From Candidatus Omnitrophota bacterium (lineage in GTDB: Bacteria > Omnitrophota > Gorgyraeia > Gygaellales > Profunditerraquicolaceae): 15,250 nucleotides of DNA. The notes beneath the pieces are model-generated. The model searched no databases and was not told the DNA's origin. It saw nothing but the letters and a program-made list of their open reading frames with translations. The position numbers and the translations under genes were made by a program. Below are positions 6,513-13,685 of the stretch, piece by piece; the stretch's first letter is position 1, and the number at the start of each line of letters is the position of its first letter. The DNA lies in contig JAQTNM010000010.1 in assembly GCA_028713875.1 (NCBI GenBank), forward strand, positions 1-15,250. The letters are read 5' to 3'.

Positions 6513-7541
6513 ATGCCTGAGTTAAGAAAAGACCCGGTTATCGGCAGGTGGGTGATTATTGCTACCGAACGCGCCAGCCGGCCGGACCAGTTCAGCGGGA
6601 AGAGCTACGAGAACCCTCCTGAAAAGCAGTCCTGTCCTTTTTGCGAAGGCCAGGAGTCGCGCACCCCTCCCGAAATATACGCCATACGGCCAGGACATAC
6701 CCACCCCAATACCCCGGGATGGGATATCAGAGTGGTGCCCAGCATTGCTCCTTTTTTAAGGATAGAAGGGGAGCTTGAGCGCCGCGGCAAAGGCATTTAC
6801 GACATAATGAACGGCATCGGCGCGCATGAAATAATCATTGAGACCAACCAGCATATCGCCAACATGGCTGATTTAAGCGAACTGCACATAGCCAAGATTA
6901 TCACTACTTATATAGACAGGATGACGGACCTGGAAAAAGACAAGCGTTTCAAATACGCGCTGGTCTTTAAGAATTACGGCTGGGCAGCAGGAGGCGGCAG
7001 GGTGCAGCATGCCCGTTCACAGCTGATCGCTACCCCCGTCAACCCCAAACGCGTCAAGGAAGAATTAATAGGTGCCAGGAATTATTACGATTATCACGAA
7101 AGGTGTATCTTCTGCGACCTGATAAAACAGGAGCTGGCTTCCGGCGAGCGCATGATATTAGATATAGACGGCTTCATCGCTATCGTGCCTTTTGCCGCGC
7201 GCTTTCCTTTTGAAGTATGGATCATGCCCAAGCAGCATTCCTGCGATTTTACCAGCCTGGACGCTTCGAGCCGCACGAACCTGGGTAAAGTCATCAAGCA
7301 GGTCCTTGCCAAGATAAAGAAAGGCCTGAATGACCCGCCTTATAATTACGTTGTGCACACCGCGCCTTTCAGGCGCGCAAAGATGGGTTACTGGCGCAGC
7401 ATAGATCACGATTATCACTGGCATATTGAGATTATGCCGCGGCTCACCCGCGTTGCCGGGTTTGAATGGGGCACGGGTTTTTATATCTGTCCCCTGCCTC
7501 CTGAAAATGCCGCAAAATTTTTAAGAGAGACGGAAGTTTAA
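6513..7541 (+). CDS. GalT-like nucleotidyltransferase, non-canonical copy (nucleophile His replaced by Arg)
   Basis: This is a 342-residue member of the galactose-1-phosphate uridylyltransferase family (HIT superfamily), paralogous to the adjacent gene. The start PELRKDPVIGRWVIIATERA and the end HWHIEIMPRLTRVAGFEWG are typical. Zinc ligands seem intact: Cys41 and Cys44 in CPFC, His114, and His166. The active-site HPHxQ reads HARSQ (166-170), so the second His, which carries the uridylyl group in the E. coli enzyme, is Arg168. The nucleotide-binding NKFPAL stretch of the sister copy is PSIAPF (76-81) here. The frame is otherwise open and well conserved, so this is not a decayed pseudogene. It may be a non-catalytic partner of the next gene or have another activity. 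The ATG at 6513 has no strong Shine-Dalgarno. The stop TAA abuts the next ATG. Confidence 0.85.
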   Translation: MPELRKDPVIGRWVIIATERASRPDQFSGKSYENPPEKQSCPFCEGQESRTPPEIYAIRPGHTHPNTPGWDIRVVPSIAPFLRIEGELERRGKGIYDIMNGIGAHEIIIETNQHIANMADLSELHIAKIITTYIDRMTDLEKDKRFKYALVFKNYGWAAGGGRVQHARSQLIATPVNPKRVKEELIGARNYYDYHERCIFCDLIKQELASGERMILDIDGFIAIVPFAARFPFEVWIMPKQHSCDFTSLDASSRTNLGKVIKQVLAKIKKGLNDPPYNYVVHTAPFRRAKMGYWRSIDHDYHWHIEIMPRLTRVAGFEWGTGFYICPLPPENAAKFLRETEV

Positions 7542-8543
7542 ATGGCTGATTTAAGAAGAGACCCGATAGTCGGTAGATGGGTGATCGTGGATACCGACCA
7601 TCCTAATAAGCCGGAAGATTTTGAATACGAGCAATATACCCCCAAAGGAGGGAAATGCCCTTTCTGTTACGGCAGCGAAGCCATGACCCCTCCGGAAATA
7701 GAGGCTTTCCGTTATCCCGATACCAGCCCCAATACCCCCGGATGGCAGGTCCGCGTTGTGGCCAATAAATTCCCGGCCCTTCAGATAGAGGGGAATCTGG
7801 ACAGGAGAGGCGTAGGTATTTATGATATGTCCAACGGGATCGGCGCCCACGAGGTCCTTATTGAGACTCCGTACCACAATAAAGATATCCCGGACCTGTT
7901 AAACGAAGAAGTAGAGAAATCTATCGCCATGACCTGCCGCAGGGCGCAGGATCTCATAAAAGACAGGCGCTTTAAATACATCATGATATTTAAAAATTAC
8001 GGCCCGGCAGCAGGCGCTTCCCTTGAACACCCGCATATCCAGATAGTCGCTCTCCCCATGGTGCCTAAAAACGTGATGGAAGAGATAAAAGGAGCGCAGA
8101 ATTATTTTGACTATCGCGAGCGCTGTATTTTCTGCGATATAATACGACAGGAAACGCAGGAAAAAGAAAGGATTATTTTAGAGAATAAATATTTTGTTTC
8201 TTTCGCCCCGTTTATGTCGCGTTTTCCTTTTGAGATATGGATCATGCCCAAGAGGCACAACGGCTATTATTGCCACACGCCTGCCGAGGAAATACCGGCC
8301 TTAGCATCTATATTAAGGGAAGTGATCGCCAGATTGAAAAAGGTTTTCCCGAATTTGTCCTACAATTTTATAATCCATACTTCTCCGGCTAACGGCGACG
8401 GCGGCGGATTTGACGGCTACCATTGGCACATAGAATTGATGCCGAAGCTCACCCGTGTTGCCGGGTTTGAATGGGGTTCGGGTTTTTATATCGTGCCTAC
8501 GCCGCCTGAATTAGCCGTCCAGTACCTCAAAGAAGCAAAATAG
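7542..8543 (+). CDS. galT: Galactose-1-phosphate uridylyltransferase, canonical copy
   Basis: GalT exchanges UMP between UDP-glucose and galactose-1-phosphate in the Leloir pathway and supplies UDP-galactose for surface sugars. The 333-residue product carries the complete active site EHPHIQ, with His163 as zinc ligand and His165 as nucleophile. Cys39 and Cys42 (CPFC) and His112 complete the zinc site, and ANKFPALQIEG (74-84) forms the nucleotide pocket. A second CIFC pair and the C-terminal YHWHIELMPKLTR belong to the second HIT-like half. Its ATG follows the stop of the first copy with no gap, so the two are probably translationally coupled and made in similar amounts. No galK or galE is visible in the window. 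Related nucleotidyltransferases with different sugar preference cannot be excluded. Confidence 0.92.
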   Translation: MADLRRDPIVGRWVIVDTDHPNKPEDFEYEQYTPKGGKCPFCYGSEAMTPPEIEAFRYPDTSPNTPGWQVRVVANKFPALQIEGNLDRRGVGIYDMSNGIGAHEVLIETPYHNKDIPDLLNEEVEKSIAMTCRRAQDLIKDRRFKYIMIFKNYGPAAGASLEHPHIQIVALPMVPKNVMEEIKGAQNYFDYRERCIFCDIIRQETQEKERIILENKYFVSFAPFMSRFPFEIWIMPKRHNGYYCHTPAEEIPALASILREVIARLKKVFPNLSYNFIIHTSPANGDGGGFDGYHWHIELMPKLTRVAGFEWGSGFYIVPTPPELAVQYLKEAK

Positions 8544-8561
8544 TAAAAACAAATATAATAT

Positions 8562-8568
8562 AAGGAGG
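8562..8568 (+). promoter_or_regulatory. Strong Shine-Dalgarno for gap
   Basis: AAGGAGG is a near-perfect complement of the 16S anti-Shine-Dalgarno, 5 nt before the gap ATG. It is the strongest ribosome-binding site in the window, as expected for a highly expressed glycolytic gene, and fixes the gap start at 8574. Confidence 0.85.
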
Positions 8569-8573
8569 GAGAA

Positions 8574-9593
8574 ATGGCAGTAAAAATAGGAATCAATGGT
8601 TTCGGCAGGATCGGAAGGTTGGTCTACCGGGCAGCCTTTGCCAAGCAAAGCAAGGAATTGGATTTCGTGGCTGTGAACGACCTGCCTGTCGGAACAAAAA
8701 CACTGGCGCACCTTTTAAAATACGATTCTAATTTCGGCGCCTTGAATGCGACCGTGGAAGCCAAAGAGGATGCGCTCGTAGTGAACGGCAAAACGCTCAA
8801 GGTCTTAAGCGCAAAATCACCGGCAGAAATACCATGGAAAGATTACGGCGTAGATGTTGTTATTGAGTCCTCCGGGGTATTTACCGATAAAGAAAAATGC
8901 ATCGGCCATATTACAAACGGAGGCGCCAAGAAAATTATAATCAGCGCTCCGGCAAAGGGCCAGGATATCACCGTGGTCCTGGGCGTCAATGAAAAGAACT
9001 ACGACCCCAAAAAACACAATATTATTTCCAATGCCTCCTGTACCACCAATTGCCTGGCGCCTATGGCTAAGGTAATGCTGGATAATTTCGGCATCAAAAG
9101 CGCCCTTATGACTACTATTCACTCCTATACCAACGACCAGAGGATACTGGACCTGCCGCATAAGGACCTGCGCAGGGCCAGGGCCGCCGCGGTTTCCATG
9201 ATACCGACTTCAACCGGAGCAGCCAAGGCTATCGGCGAAGTCCTGCCGGAATTAAAGGGTAAAATGGACGGTTTGGCTATCCGCGTCCCTACCCCCGACG
9301 TGTCTTTAACGGACTTAAGCTGTGTTGTTGAGAAAGATACAAGCGTTGAAGCAGTCAAGGAGGCCTTCAAGAAAGCATCTGAAACCAATCTTAAAGGCAT
9401 CCTGCAGTATCTTACGGAGCCGCTGGTCTCAAAAGATTTCTACGGCTCTAATTATTCTTGTATTTTTGACGCGGAGCTGACCAAGGTCATAGACAGCAAG
9501 CTGGTCAAGATTATGGGGTGGTATGACAATGAATGGGCATATTCCTGCAGGGTGGTGGATCTGGCAGAATACGTCATTAAAAAGGGCTTGTAA
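8574..9593 (+). CDS. gap: Glyceraldehyde-3-phosphate dehydrogenase, type I
   Basis: GAPDH oxidises and phosphorylates glyceraldehyde-3-phosphate to 1,3-bisphosphoglycerate with NAD in the cytoplasm. The 339-residue protein has the full type I layout: Rossmann motif NGFGRIGRL near residue 8, Asp36 in AVNDLP (which favours NAD over NADP), catalytic Cys156 in SNASCTTNCLAP, His183 in TIHSYTNDQ, the phosphate-binding PTSTGAAKAIG, and the C-terminal WYDNEWAYSCRVVDL. It lies 30 bp after galT with a strong Shine-Dalgarno and ends before a strong terminator, so it is probably the last gene of the galT-gap transcript. The glycolytic partners pgk and tpiA follow 2.4 kb downstream, separated by an unrelated membrane-protein gene. 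Confidence 0.98.
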   Translation: MAVKIGINGFGRIGRLVYRAAFAKQSKELDFVAVNDLPVGTKTLAHLLKYDSNFGALNATVEAKEDALVVNGKTLKVLSAKSPAEIPWKDYGVDVVIESSGVFTDKEKCIGHITNGGAKKIIISAPAKGQDITVVLGVNEKNYDPKKHNIISNASCTTNCLAPMAKVMLDNFGIKSALMTTIHSYTNDQRILDLPHKDLRRARAAAVSMIPTSTGAAKAIGEVLPELKGKMDGLAIRVPTPDVSLTDLSCVVEKDTSVEAVKEAFKKASETNLKGILQYLTEPLVSKDFYGSNYSCIFDAELTKVIDSKLVKIMGWYDNEWAYSCRVVDLAEYVIKKGL

Positions 9594-9610
9594 ATAATAT
9601 AACCATCCGT

Positions 9611-9659
9611 AAAAAAGGGAGGTGCCTTTGTCAGGAAAGGCACGTCCCTTTTTTATTTT
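9611..9659 (+). terminator. Strong intrinsic terminator after gap
   Basis: The stem pairs AAAAAAGGGA (9611-9620) with TCCCTTTTTT (9645-9654), then, after one G/G mismatch, GTGCCTTT (9622-9629) with AAAGGCAC (9636-9643) around a 6-nt loop. The T-tract continues to 9659. The A-tract on the 5' side would let it act on the other strand too. It ends only 8 nt before the next start codon. Confidence 0.93.
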
Positions 9660-9667
9660 CAAAAAAA

Positions 9668-11896
9668 ATGAGTTACTCTTTTGTCTTGGTAGTCGTTATT
9701 ATAGGCTTAAGCGGGATAATAGCGCAGGTCCTGCTTTTGCGCGAACTCTTAGTGAGCTTTTATGGCAATGAGCTCATCATAGGAATAATCCTGGCTAACT
9801 GGTTAGCTGCCGAAGCATTGGGGGCTTTCCTGCTGGGCAGACACGCCGACAGGGCCCGGGACAAAACAAGCCTTCTTGTGATCTGTCAACTTTTATTCTC
9901 ATTGTTCCTGCCTTTAGCGATATTTTTAAGCCGCACCTTTAAAGGTTTATCAGGCGTGCCTGCAGGAGAAGGGCTGGGGCTATATACTATTTTCTGGAGC
10001 TCTTTATTAATTGTTTTTCCGGCGAGCTTCTGCCACGGCGCATTGTTTACTTTATCCTGCAGGCTGCTGGATTCCATAGGCAAAGCCTATGCCTGGGAGA
10101 CTATCGGCACTATCCTTGGCGCAGCCGTGTTGACCTATGTTTTTATCCCCCTGCTGAATTCATTTCAAATAGCATTTTTTATATCGGTGGCCGGCCTGGT
10201 CATCTGCTATTTTCTCTCCAGGAATTATGCGTTATTAAGGTATATTTCGGCATCGTTATTTATATTGGCGGCCTATTTTCTATTAACCGGAATTCCTCAG
10301 AAACTGCAGCATCTTTCGGCAGAGATGCAGTGGAAGCCGCAGCAGGTCCTGGATTACCGCGATTCTGTTTACGGGAATATCGTAGTGGCGCAGAGAGAAA
10401 AACAGCACACCTTTTTTTATAACGGCATACCCCTGGTCACCGTTCCCTATCCGGATATGACCTTTGTCGAGGAATTCGGGAACCTGCCTTTGTTGTTCCA
10501 TCCGGAGCCTGAAGAAGCCCTGGTCATAAGCGGTGGAGCGGGGGGCCTGATAAACGAAATGCTTAAACACCCCCTGAAAAGGATAGATTATGCGGAGCTG
10601 GATCCGACGATCATCGCGATGCTTAAAGAATACCCCGCCGGTATTACGCAAAGGGAACTCGGGGACAAGCGGGTAAATATTATCAATACGGACGGCAGGC
10701 TTTTTGTGCGCACGACAAAAAACCGCTACGATATAATTTTGCTGGGTTTATCTAACCCTTCAGACCTGGCGACGGCCCGTTTCTTTACCCGGGAATTTTT
10801 CCGCCTGCTCAAGCAGAGGCTTAATGCCGGGGGGATCGTCGGATTCTGTTTGCCGGGTTCCCTGACATACTTAAGCCCGCAGCTTAGAGATCTGAACGCC
10901 TGCATCCTGAATGCCCTTAGGAACAACTATGCCTACGTAAGGATCATCCCCGGTGATTACAATATGTTCCTTGCTTCAGATTCACCCGACATTATGAAGA
11001 CAGATGCGGCCCTGATTTTCAGGAGAATAAGCCGGCGCAACATAGAAAGCAGCCTGCTGCTGCCGGCTTACCTGGATTATCGCCTGGATAAAAGACACTT
11101 GAAATGGTTCATGGATTCTATGCATGGAGCCACGCTTAAAGTCAACCGCGACAGCGCACCCTTTGCGGTATTCCAGACCCTAGTCATATGGAACAGTCAG
11201 TTTTCAACGAAGCTTGCGCATTTTTTTGAATTTTTACAAAATATGGAACTGGGGTGTTACGCAATATTGATATTAGCCATAACAGCGATTTTCTTCCTTG
11301 TATTTTACCGCCGATCATCTTTTCCCAGGCTTAGCCTTGCCTATAGTATTGCTACGACAGGATTCTTCGGCATGCTTATGAACCTGGTCCTGATATTCAG
11401 CTTTCAGGTTTATTACGGATACCTGTATTACCAGATAGGCATTATGGTGGCTATTTTTATGGCAGGCACTGCCCTGGGCAGCATATTAGCAAGCAGGGCA
11501 CTTACAGGGGCCAGAAACAACCTGCGCCGTTTTATTAAGATTGAATTTTTGATCGTTTTCTTCAGCATAGCCTTGGCCGTGTTTATTACAAAGGCTGCCG
11601 GGCATTTTACCCGGATAGCTTTTGTATTCGCAAGCCTGTTTTTTATCCCGGGTTTTTTGGTAGGCCTGGAGTTCCCGCTGGCCGGAAAAATATATCAGGA
11701 TAGTAAGCCGGAAATCGCAAAGACCGCCGGCACGCTTTATTTTGCGGACCTTGCCGGCGGATGGATAGCGGGTATGTGCGCAGGGGTGATATTCCTGCCT
11801 ATACTGGGGGTATTTAATACTTGTCTCCTTGCGGTCTTATTTAAAGCCAGCAGCCTCATACTTCTCCTATTTGCAAAGGGGCGGTTCTCAAAGTGA
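9668..11896 (+). CDS. Polytopic membrane protein with a central spermidine-synthase-like domain
   Basis: The 742-residue protein has three parts. About seven transmembrane helices span residues 1-210. A soluble spermidine-synthase-like Rossmann domain covers about 225-490. About seven more helices span 525-742. The soluble part has a nucleotide-binding loop VISGGAGG (Gly289-Gly293) and an acidic residue, Glu310, in YAELDP, as in aminopropyltransferases. The active-site loop that normally supplies Asp (D-x-x-DP) reads GLSNPSD (360-366), so Gly360 and Asn363 replace the usual acidic residues and polyamine synthesis is doubtful. Such fused proteins are common in uncultured bacteria and largely uncharacterised; a lipid-linked transfer or transport role is possible. 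There is no Shine-Dalgarno before the ATG at 9668, but the first helix (SGIIAQVLLLREL) begins there as in homologues. Terminators lie on both sides. Confidence 0.82.
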   Translation: MSYSFVLVVVIIGLSGIIAQVLLLRELLVSFYGNELIIGIILANWLAAEALGAFLLGRHADRARDKTSLLVICQLLFSLFLPLAIFLSRTFKGLSGVPAGEGLGLYTIFWSSLLIVFPASFCHGALFTLSCRLLDSIGKAYAWETIGTILGAAVLTYVFIPLLNSFQIAFFISVAGLVICYFLSRNYALLRYISASLFILAAYFLLTGIPQKLQHLSAEMQWKPQQVLDYRDSVYGNIVVAQREKQHTFFYNGIPLVTVPYPDMTFVEEFGNLPLLFHPEPEEALVISGGAGGLINEMLKHPLKRIDYAELDPTIIAMLKEYPAGITQRELGDKRVNIINTDGRLFVRTTKNRYDIILLGLSNPSDLATARFFTREFFRLLKQRLNAGGIVGFCLPGSLTYLSPQLRDLNACILNALRNNYAYVRIIPGDYNMFLASDSPDIMKTDAALIFRRISRRNIESSLLLPAYLDYRLDKRHLKWFMDSMHGATLKVNRDSAPFAVFQTLVIWNSQFSTKLAHFFEFLQNMELGCYAILILAITAIFFLVFYRRSSFPRLSLAYSIATTGFFGMLMNLVLIFSFQVYYGYLYYQIGIMVAIFMAGTALGSILASRALTGARNNLRRFIKIEFLIVFFSIALAVFITKAAGHFTRIAFVFASLFFIPGFLVGLEFPLAGKIYQDSKPEIAKTAGTLYFADLAGGWIAGMCAGVIFLPILGVFNTCLLAVLFKASSLILLLFAKGRFSK

Positions 11897-11899
11897 ATT

Positions 11900-11932
11900 A
11901 AAACTGTCCCCGGATGGAGACAGTTTTGTTTT
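11900..11932 (+). terminator. Intrinsic terminator after the membrane spermidine-synthase-like gene
   Basis: AAAACTGTC (11900-11908) pairs perfectly with GACAGTTTT (11919-11927) around a 10-nt loop, in which CC and GG can extend the stem after a mismatch. It is followed by GTTTT. It begins 4 nt after the stop codon. Confidence 0.8.
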
Positions 11933-11938
11933 GGTTCT

Positions 11939-11970
11939 ACAGAAACGCCCAAAAAAACAGAAACGTCCCC
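11939..11970. repeat. Short direct repeat in the pgk upstream region
   Basis: ACAGAAACGCCC (11939-11950) recurs as ACAGAAACGTCCCC (11957-11970) with an 18-nt offset, separated by an A-run. The neighbouring terminator contains the similar CTGTCCCC. No protein is encoded here. The 147-bp gap 11897-12043 otherwise holds the terminator, the pgk promoter and a palindrome. Confidence 0.55.
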
Positions 11971-11980
11971 AAAGAAATGC

Positions 11981-12009
11981 TTTACAAAAAGAGTAATTTA
12001 AGTTATATT
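11981..12009 (+). promoter_or_regulatory. Sigma-70-type promoter for pgk-tpiA-secG
   Basis: TTTACA (11981-11986) and TATATT (12004-12009) are separated by 17 bp, the optimal spacing. The expected start is about 12016, some 28 nt before the pgk ATG. The preceding gene ends in a terminator, so this promoter probably drives pgk and the genes after it. Confidence 0.7.
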
Positions 12010-12021
12010 AGATAACTTAAA
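11997..12021. promoter_or_regulatory. Perfect 25-nt palindrome over the pgk -10 region, possible operator
   Basis: TTTAAGTTAT (11997-12006) and ATAACTTAAA (12012-12021) are exact reverse complements around a 5-nt centre. The palindrome covers the -10 box and the predicted transcript start, as expected for a repressor operator. The regulator is not in the window. As RNA it would be cut by the predicted start, so a DNA-level role is more likely. Confidence 0.5.
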
Positions 12022-12030
12022 TCAGCATAA

Positions 12031-12036
12031 AAGGAG
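12031..12036 (+). promoter_or_regulatory. Shine-Dalgarno for pgk
   Basis: AAGGAG lies 7 nt before the ATG at 12044 and fixes the pgk start. Confidence 0.8.
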
Positions 12037-12043
12037 CTCCGGG

Positions 12044-13225
12044 ATGAAAAAGATGACTGTAAAGGATATTGACCTGAAAGATAAAGTCGTCCTGATGCGG
12101 GCGGATTTCAATGTCCCCCAGGACGAAAACCTGGACATTACCGATGATACCCGCATAAGGGCTACGCTGCCGACTATAAAATATATATTGCAGAAGCACG
12201 CCAGAAAGCTGATATTGATAAGCCATCTGGGCCGGCCGGAAGGCAAGGTAATAGCCAAATACAGCCTTAAGCCGGTAGCGTTAAGGTTAAAAGAATTACT
12301 GGGGGAACCGGTAAATTTTCTGGGCGACTGCGTAGGCGATGAGATCAAGGAGGCGATAAAAGCATCAAAGGAAAGAGTGATACTTTTGGAGAACCTCAGG
12401 TTCCATCCGGAGGAAGAAGCCAATGATTTTAATTTCGCCAAGGAGCTGGCTTCCCTGGCAGACATATTCGTGAATGACGCTTTCGGCACCGCGCACCGCG
12501 CCCATGCTTCTACCGAAGGGGTGACGCATTATCTCAAGGCTGTAGCCGGATTCCTGCTTGAAAAAGAGATTGAATACCTGGGTAATGCCGTGCAAAATCC
12601 CCAGAGGCCGTTTGCGGTTATCCTGGGAGGGGCAAAAGTATCGGATAAAATAGGCGTGATCGAGAACCTGCTGCCCAAGTGCGACATGATCATTATCGGT
12701 GGAGGCATGTGTTATACGTTTTTAAAGGCCCGGGGCGTAAAGATAGGGAAGTCCAAGCTGGATGCGGAAAAACTGGAGCTTGCAAAAGGGATTTTGGAAA
12801 AGGCAAAAACATTACGCAAGGATATCTGTCTGCCCGTTGACCATATAGTGGTGGATAAGATAGACGCCCAGGCTAAGACAGAGTTGGTGGGCCAGGATAT
12901 ACCGGATGACAAAATAGCGGTGGATATCGGCCCCAAAACAATAGCTTATTTTGAGGAGAAACTTAAAGACACCAAGACCATAGTCTGGAACGGGCCTCTC
13001 GGCATATTTGAAATAGACGCTTTCAGTAAAGGCACGGAGGAAATCGCCAGGTTCATTTCTACCCTTAAAGCAACCACGATCATCGGGGGAGGGGATACTG
13101 CCGCGGCAATAGCGAAATTTAAACTGGAAGACAAAATGACCCATATCTCAACCGGAGGCGGGGCCAGCCTGGAATTCCTGGAAGGCAAAGAGCTTCCCGG
13201 GGTGGCCGCGCTGGCTAACAGATAG
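12044..13225 (+). CDS. pgk: Phosphoglycerate kinase
   Basis: PGK transfers the acyl phosphate of 1,3-bisphosphoglycerate to ADP in the cytoplasm. The 393-residue product has the standard two-domain length. Substrate-binding residues are visible in MRADFNVP (Asp21, Asn23), SHLGRP (60-65) and ENLRFHPEEE, with VNDAFGTAHRAHAS after them. The nucleotide domain has ILGGAKVSDKIGVIENLL, VWNGPLGIFE, GGGDTAAAI (348-356) and STGGGASLEFLEG. It is led by its own promoter and Shine-Dalgarno. The stop codon TAG is shared with the first octamer of element B (GATAGTTC, 13221-13228), so the insertion abuts or supplies the last codons. tpiA follows after that element. Confidence 0.98.
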   Translation: MKKMTVKDIDLKDKVVLMRADFNVPQDENLDITDDTRIRATLPTIKYILQKHARKLILISHLGRPEGKVIAKYSLKPVALRLKELLGEPVNFLGDCVGDEIKEAIKASKERVILLENLRFHPEEEANDFNFAKELASLADIFVNDAFGTAHRAHASTEGVTHYLKAVAGFLLEKEIEYLGNAVQNPQRPFAVILGGAKVSDKIGVIENLLPKCDMIIIGGGMCYTFLKARGVKIGKSKLDAEKLELAKGILEKAKTLRKDICLPVDHIVVDKIDAQAKTELVGQDIPDDKIAVDIGPKTIAYFEEKLKDTKTIVWNGPLGIFEIDAFSKGTEEIARFISTLKATTIIGGGDTAAAIAKFKLEDKMTHISTGGGASLEFLEGKELPGVAALANR

Positions 13226-13272
13226 TTCTATAGTTCGCGAGTTCTAAAGTTCGCTGGTTCGCAAGTTCTAGA
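13221..13272. repeat. Element B left arm: octamer array
   Basis: Six tandem octamers of form GTTCNNNN occupy 13225-13272: GTTCTATA, GTTCGCGA, GTTCTAAA, GTTCGCTG, GTTCGCAA and GTTCTAGA. The variable half favours TANA or GCNN. GTTA follows directly before the ATG at 13277. Read as NNNNGTTC the array starts at 13221 and includes the pgk TAG. Confidence 0.85.
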
Positions 13273-13276
13273 GTTA

Positions 13277-13660
13277 ATGAAAATTGAGAGATTTGAAGAT
13301 TTGATTGCTTGGCAGGAAGCCAGAAAATTAGTAAATTTAATATACGATATAACACAGAGAAATAATTTTAAAGATTTTGGTTTAGCTGCTCAGATACAAA
13401 GAGCGTCCGTTTCAGTTATGGCTAATATTAGCGAAGGATTCGGGCGCTACTCATTTAAAGATAGCAAGCAATTTTTTACTATGGCCAGAGGGTCTGTTTC
13501 AGAAGTACAAAGCCATTTATACGTTATTTTAGACAGAAAGATGATTTCTGAAGAGTTGTTCAAAGATACATATGAGCAAGCCATAAAGACAAGTAAATTA
13601 ATTAATGGTTTAATACGGAATGTTAATAACCAGATAGGTTCGTCTGAACCAACGAACTAG
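13277..13660 (+). CDS. Four-helix-bundle protein, S23 (23S rRNA IVS-encoded) family, second copy
   Basis: The 127-residue protein is a divergent relative of the one at 5098-5460. Shared landmarks are ERFEDLIAWQEARKLV at the N-terminus, QIQRASVSVMANISEGFGR in the core and ARGSVSEVQSHLYVILD after it. The two proteins differ at most positions outside these blocks, so this is not a recent duplicate. The last residues (SSEPTN) and the stop are encoded by the right octamer array, so the coding end and the repeat have grown into each other. No Shine-Dalgarno precedes the ATG, which sits directly after the left array. GC is about 32%. The strand matches the host operon. Function is unknown; binding to structured RNA is plausible from the family's link to rRNA intervening sequences and Avd. 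Confidence 0.9.
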   Translation: MKIERFEDLIAWQEARKLVNLIYDITQRNNFKDFGLAAQIQRASVSVMANISEGFGRYSFKDSKQFFTMARGSVSEVQSHLYVILDRKMISEELFKDTYEQAIKTSKLINGLIRNVNNQIGSSEPTN

Positions 13661-13685
13661 CGAACCATAGAACTATTGAACTAAT
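13646..13685. repeat. Element B right arm: GAACNNNN octamer array
   Basis: Five tandem octamers, GAACCAAC, GAACTAGC, GAACCATA, GAACTATT and GAACTAAT, form the inverted counterpart of the left arm. GGTTC at 13637 pairs with the first GAACC to give a small extra hairpin. The first two units encode the end of the four-helix-bundle protein. The array stops 1 nt before the tpiA ATG. Confidence 0.85.

Noticed and set aside
6513..7541. First galT copy as a pseudogene
   Set aside because: Full-length open frame, zinc ligands and C-terminal motifs conserved, and exact stop-start junction with copy 2; only specific active-site positions differ.
8554..8559. TATAAT as a promoter -10 for gap
   Set aside because: No -35 at suitable spacing, and the transcript would start inside the Shine-Dalgarno. 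It is probably AT-rich spacer.
12022..12489. Minus-strand open frame opposite pgk
   Set aside because: Shadow of pgk, with low-complexity composition and no recognisable motif.
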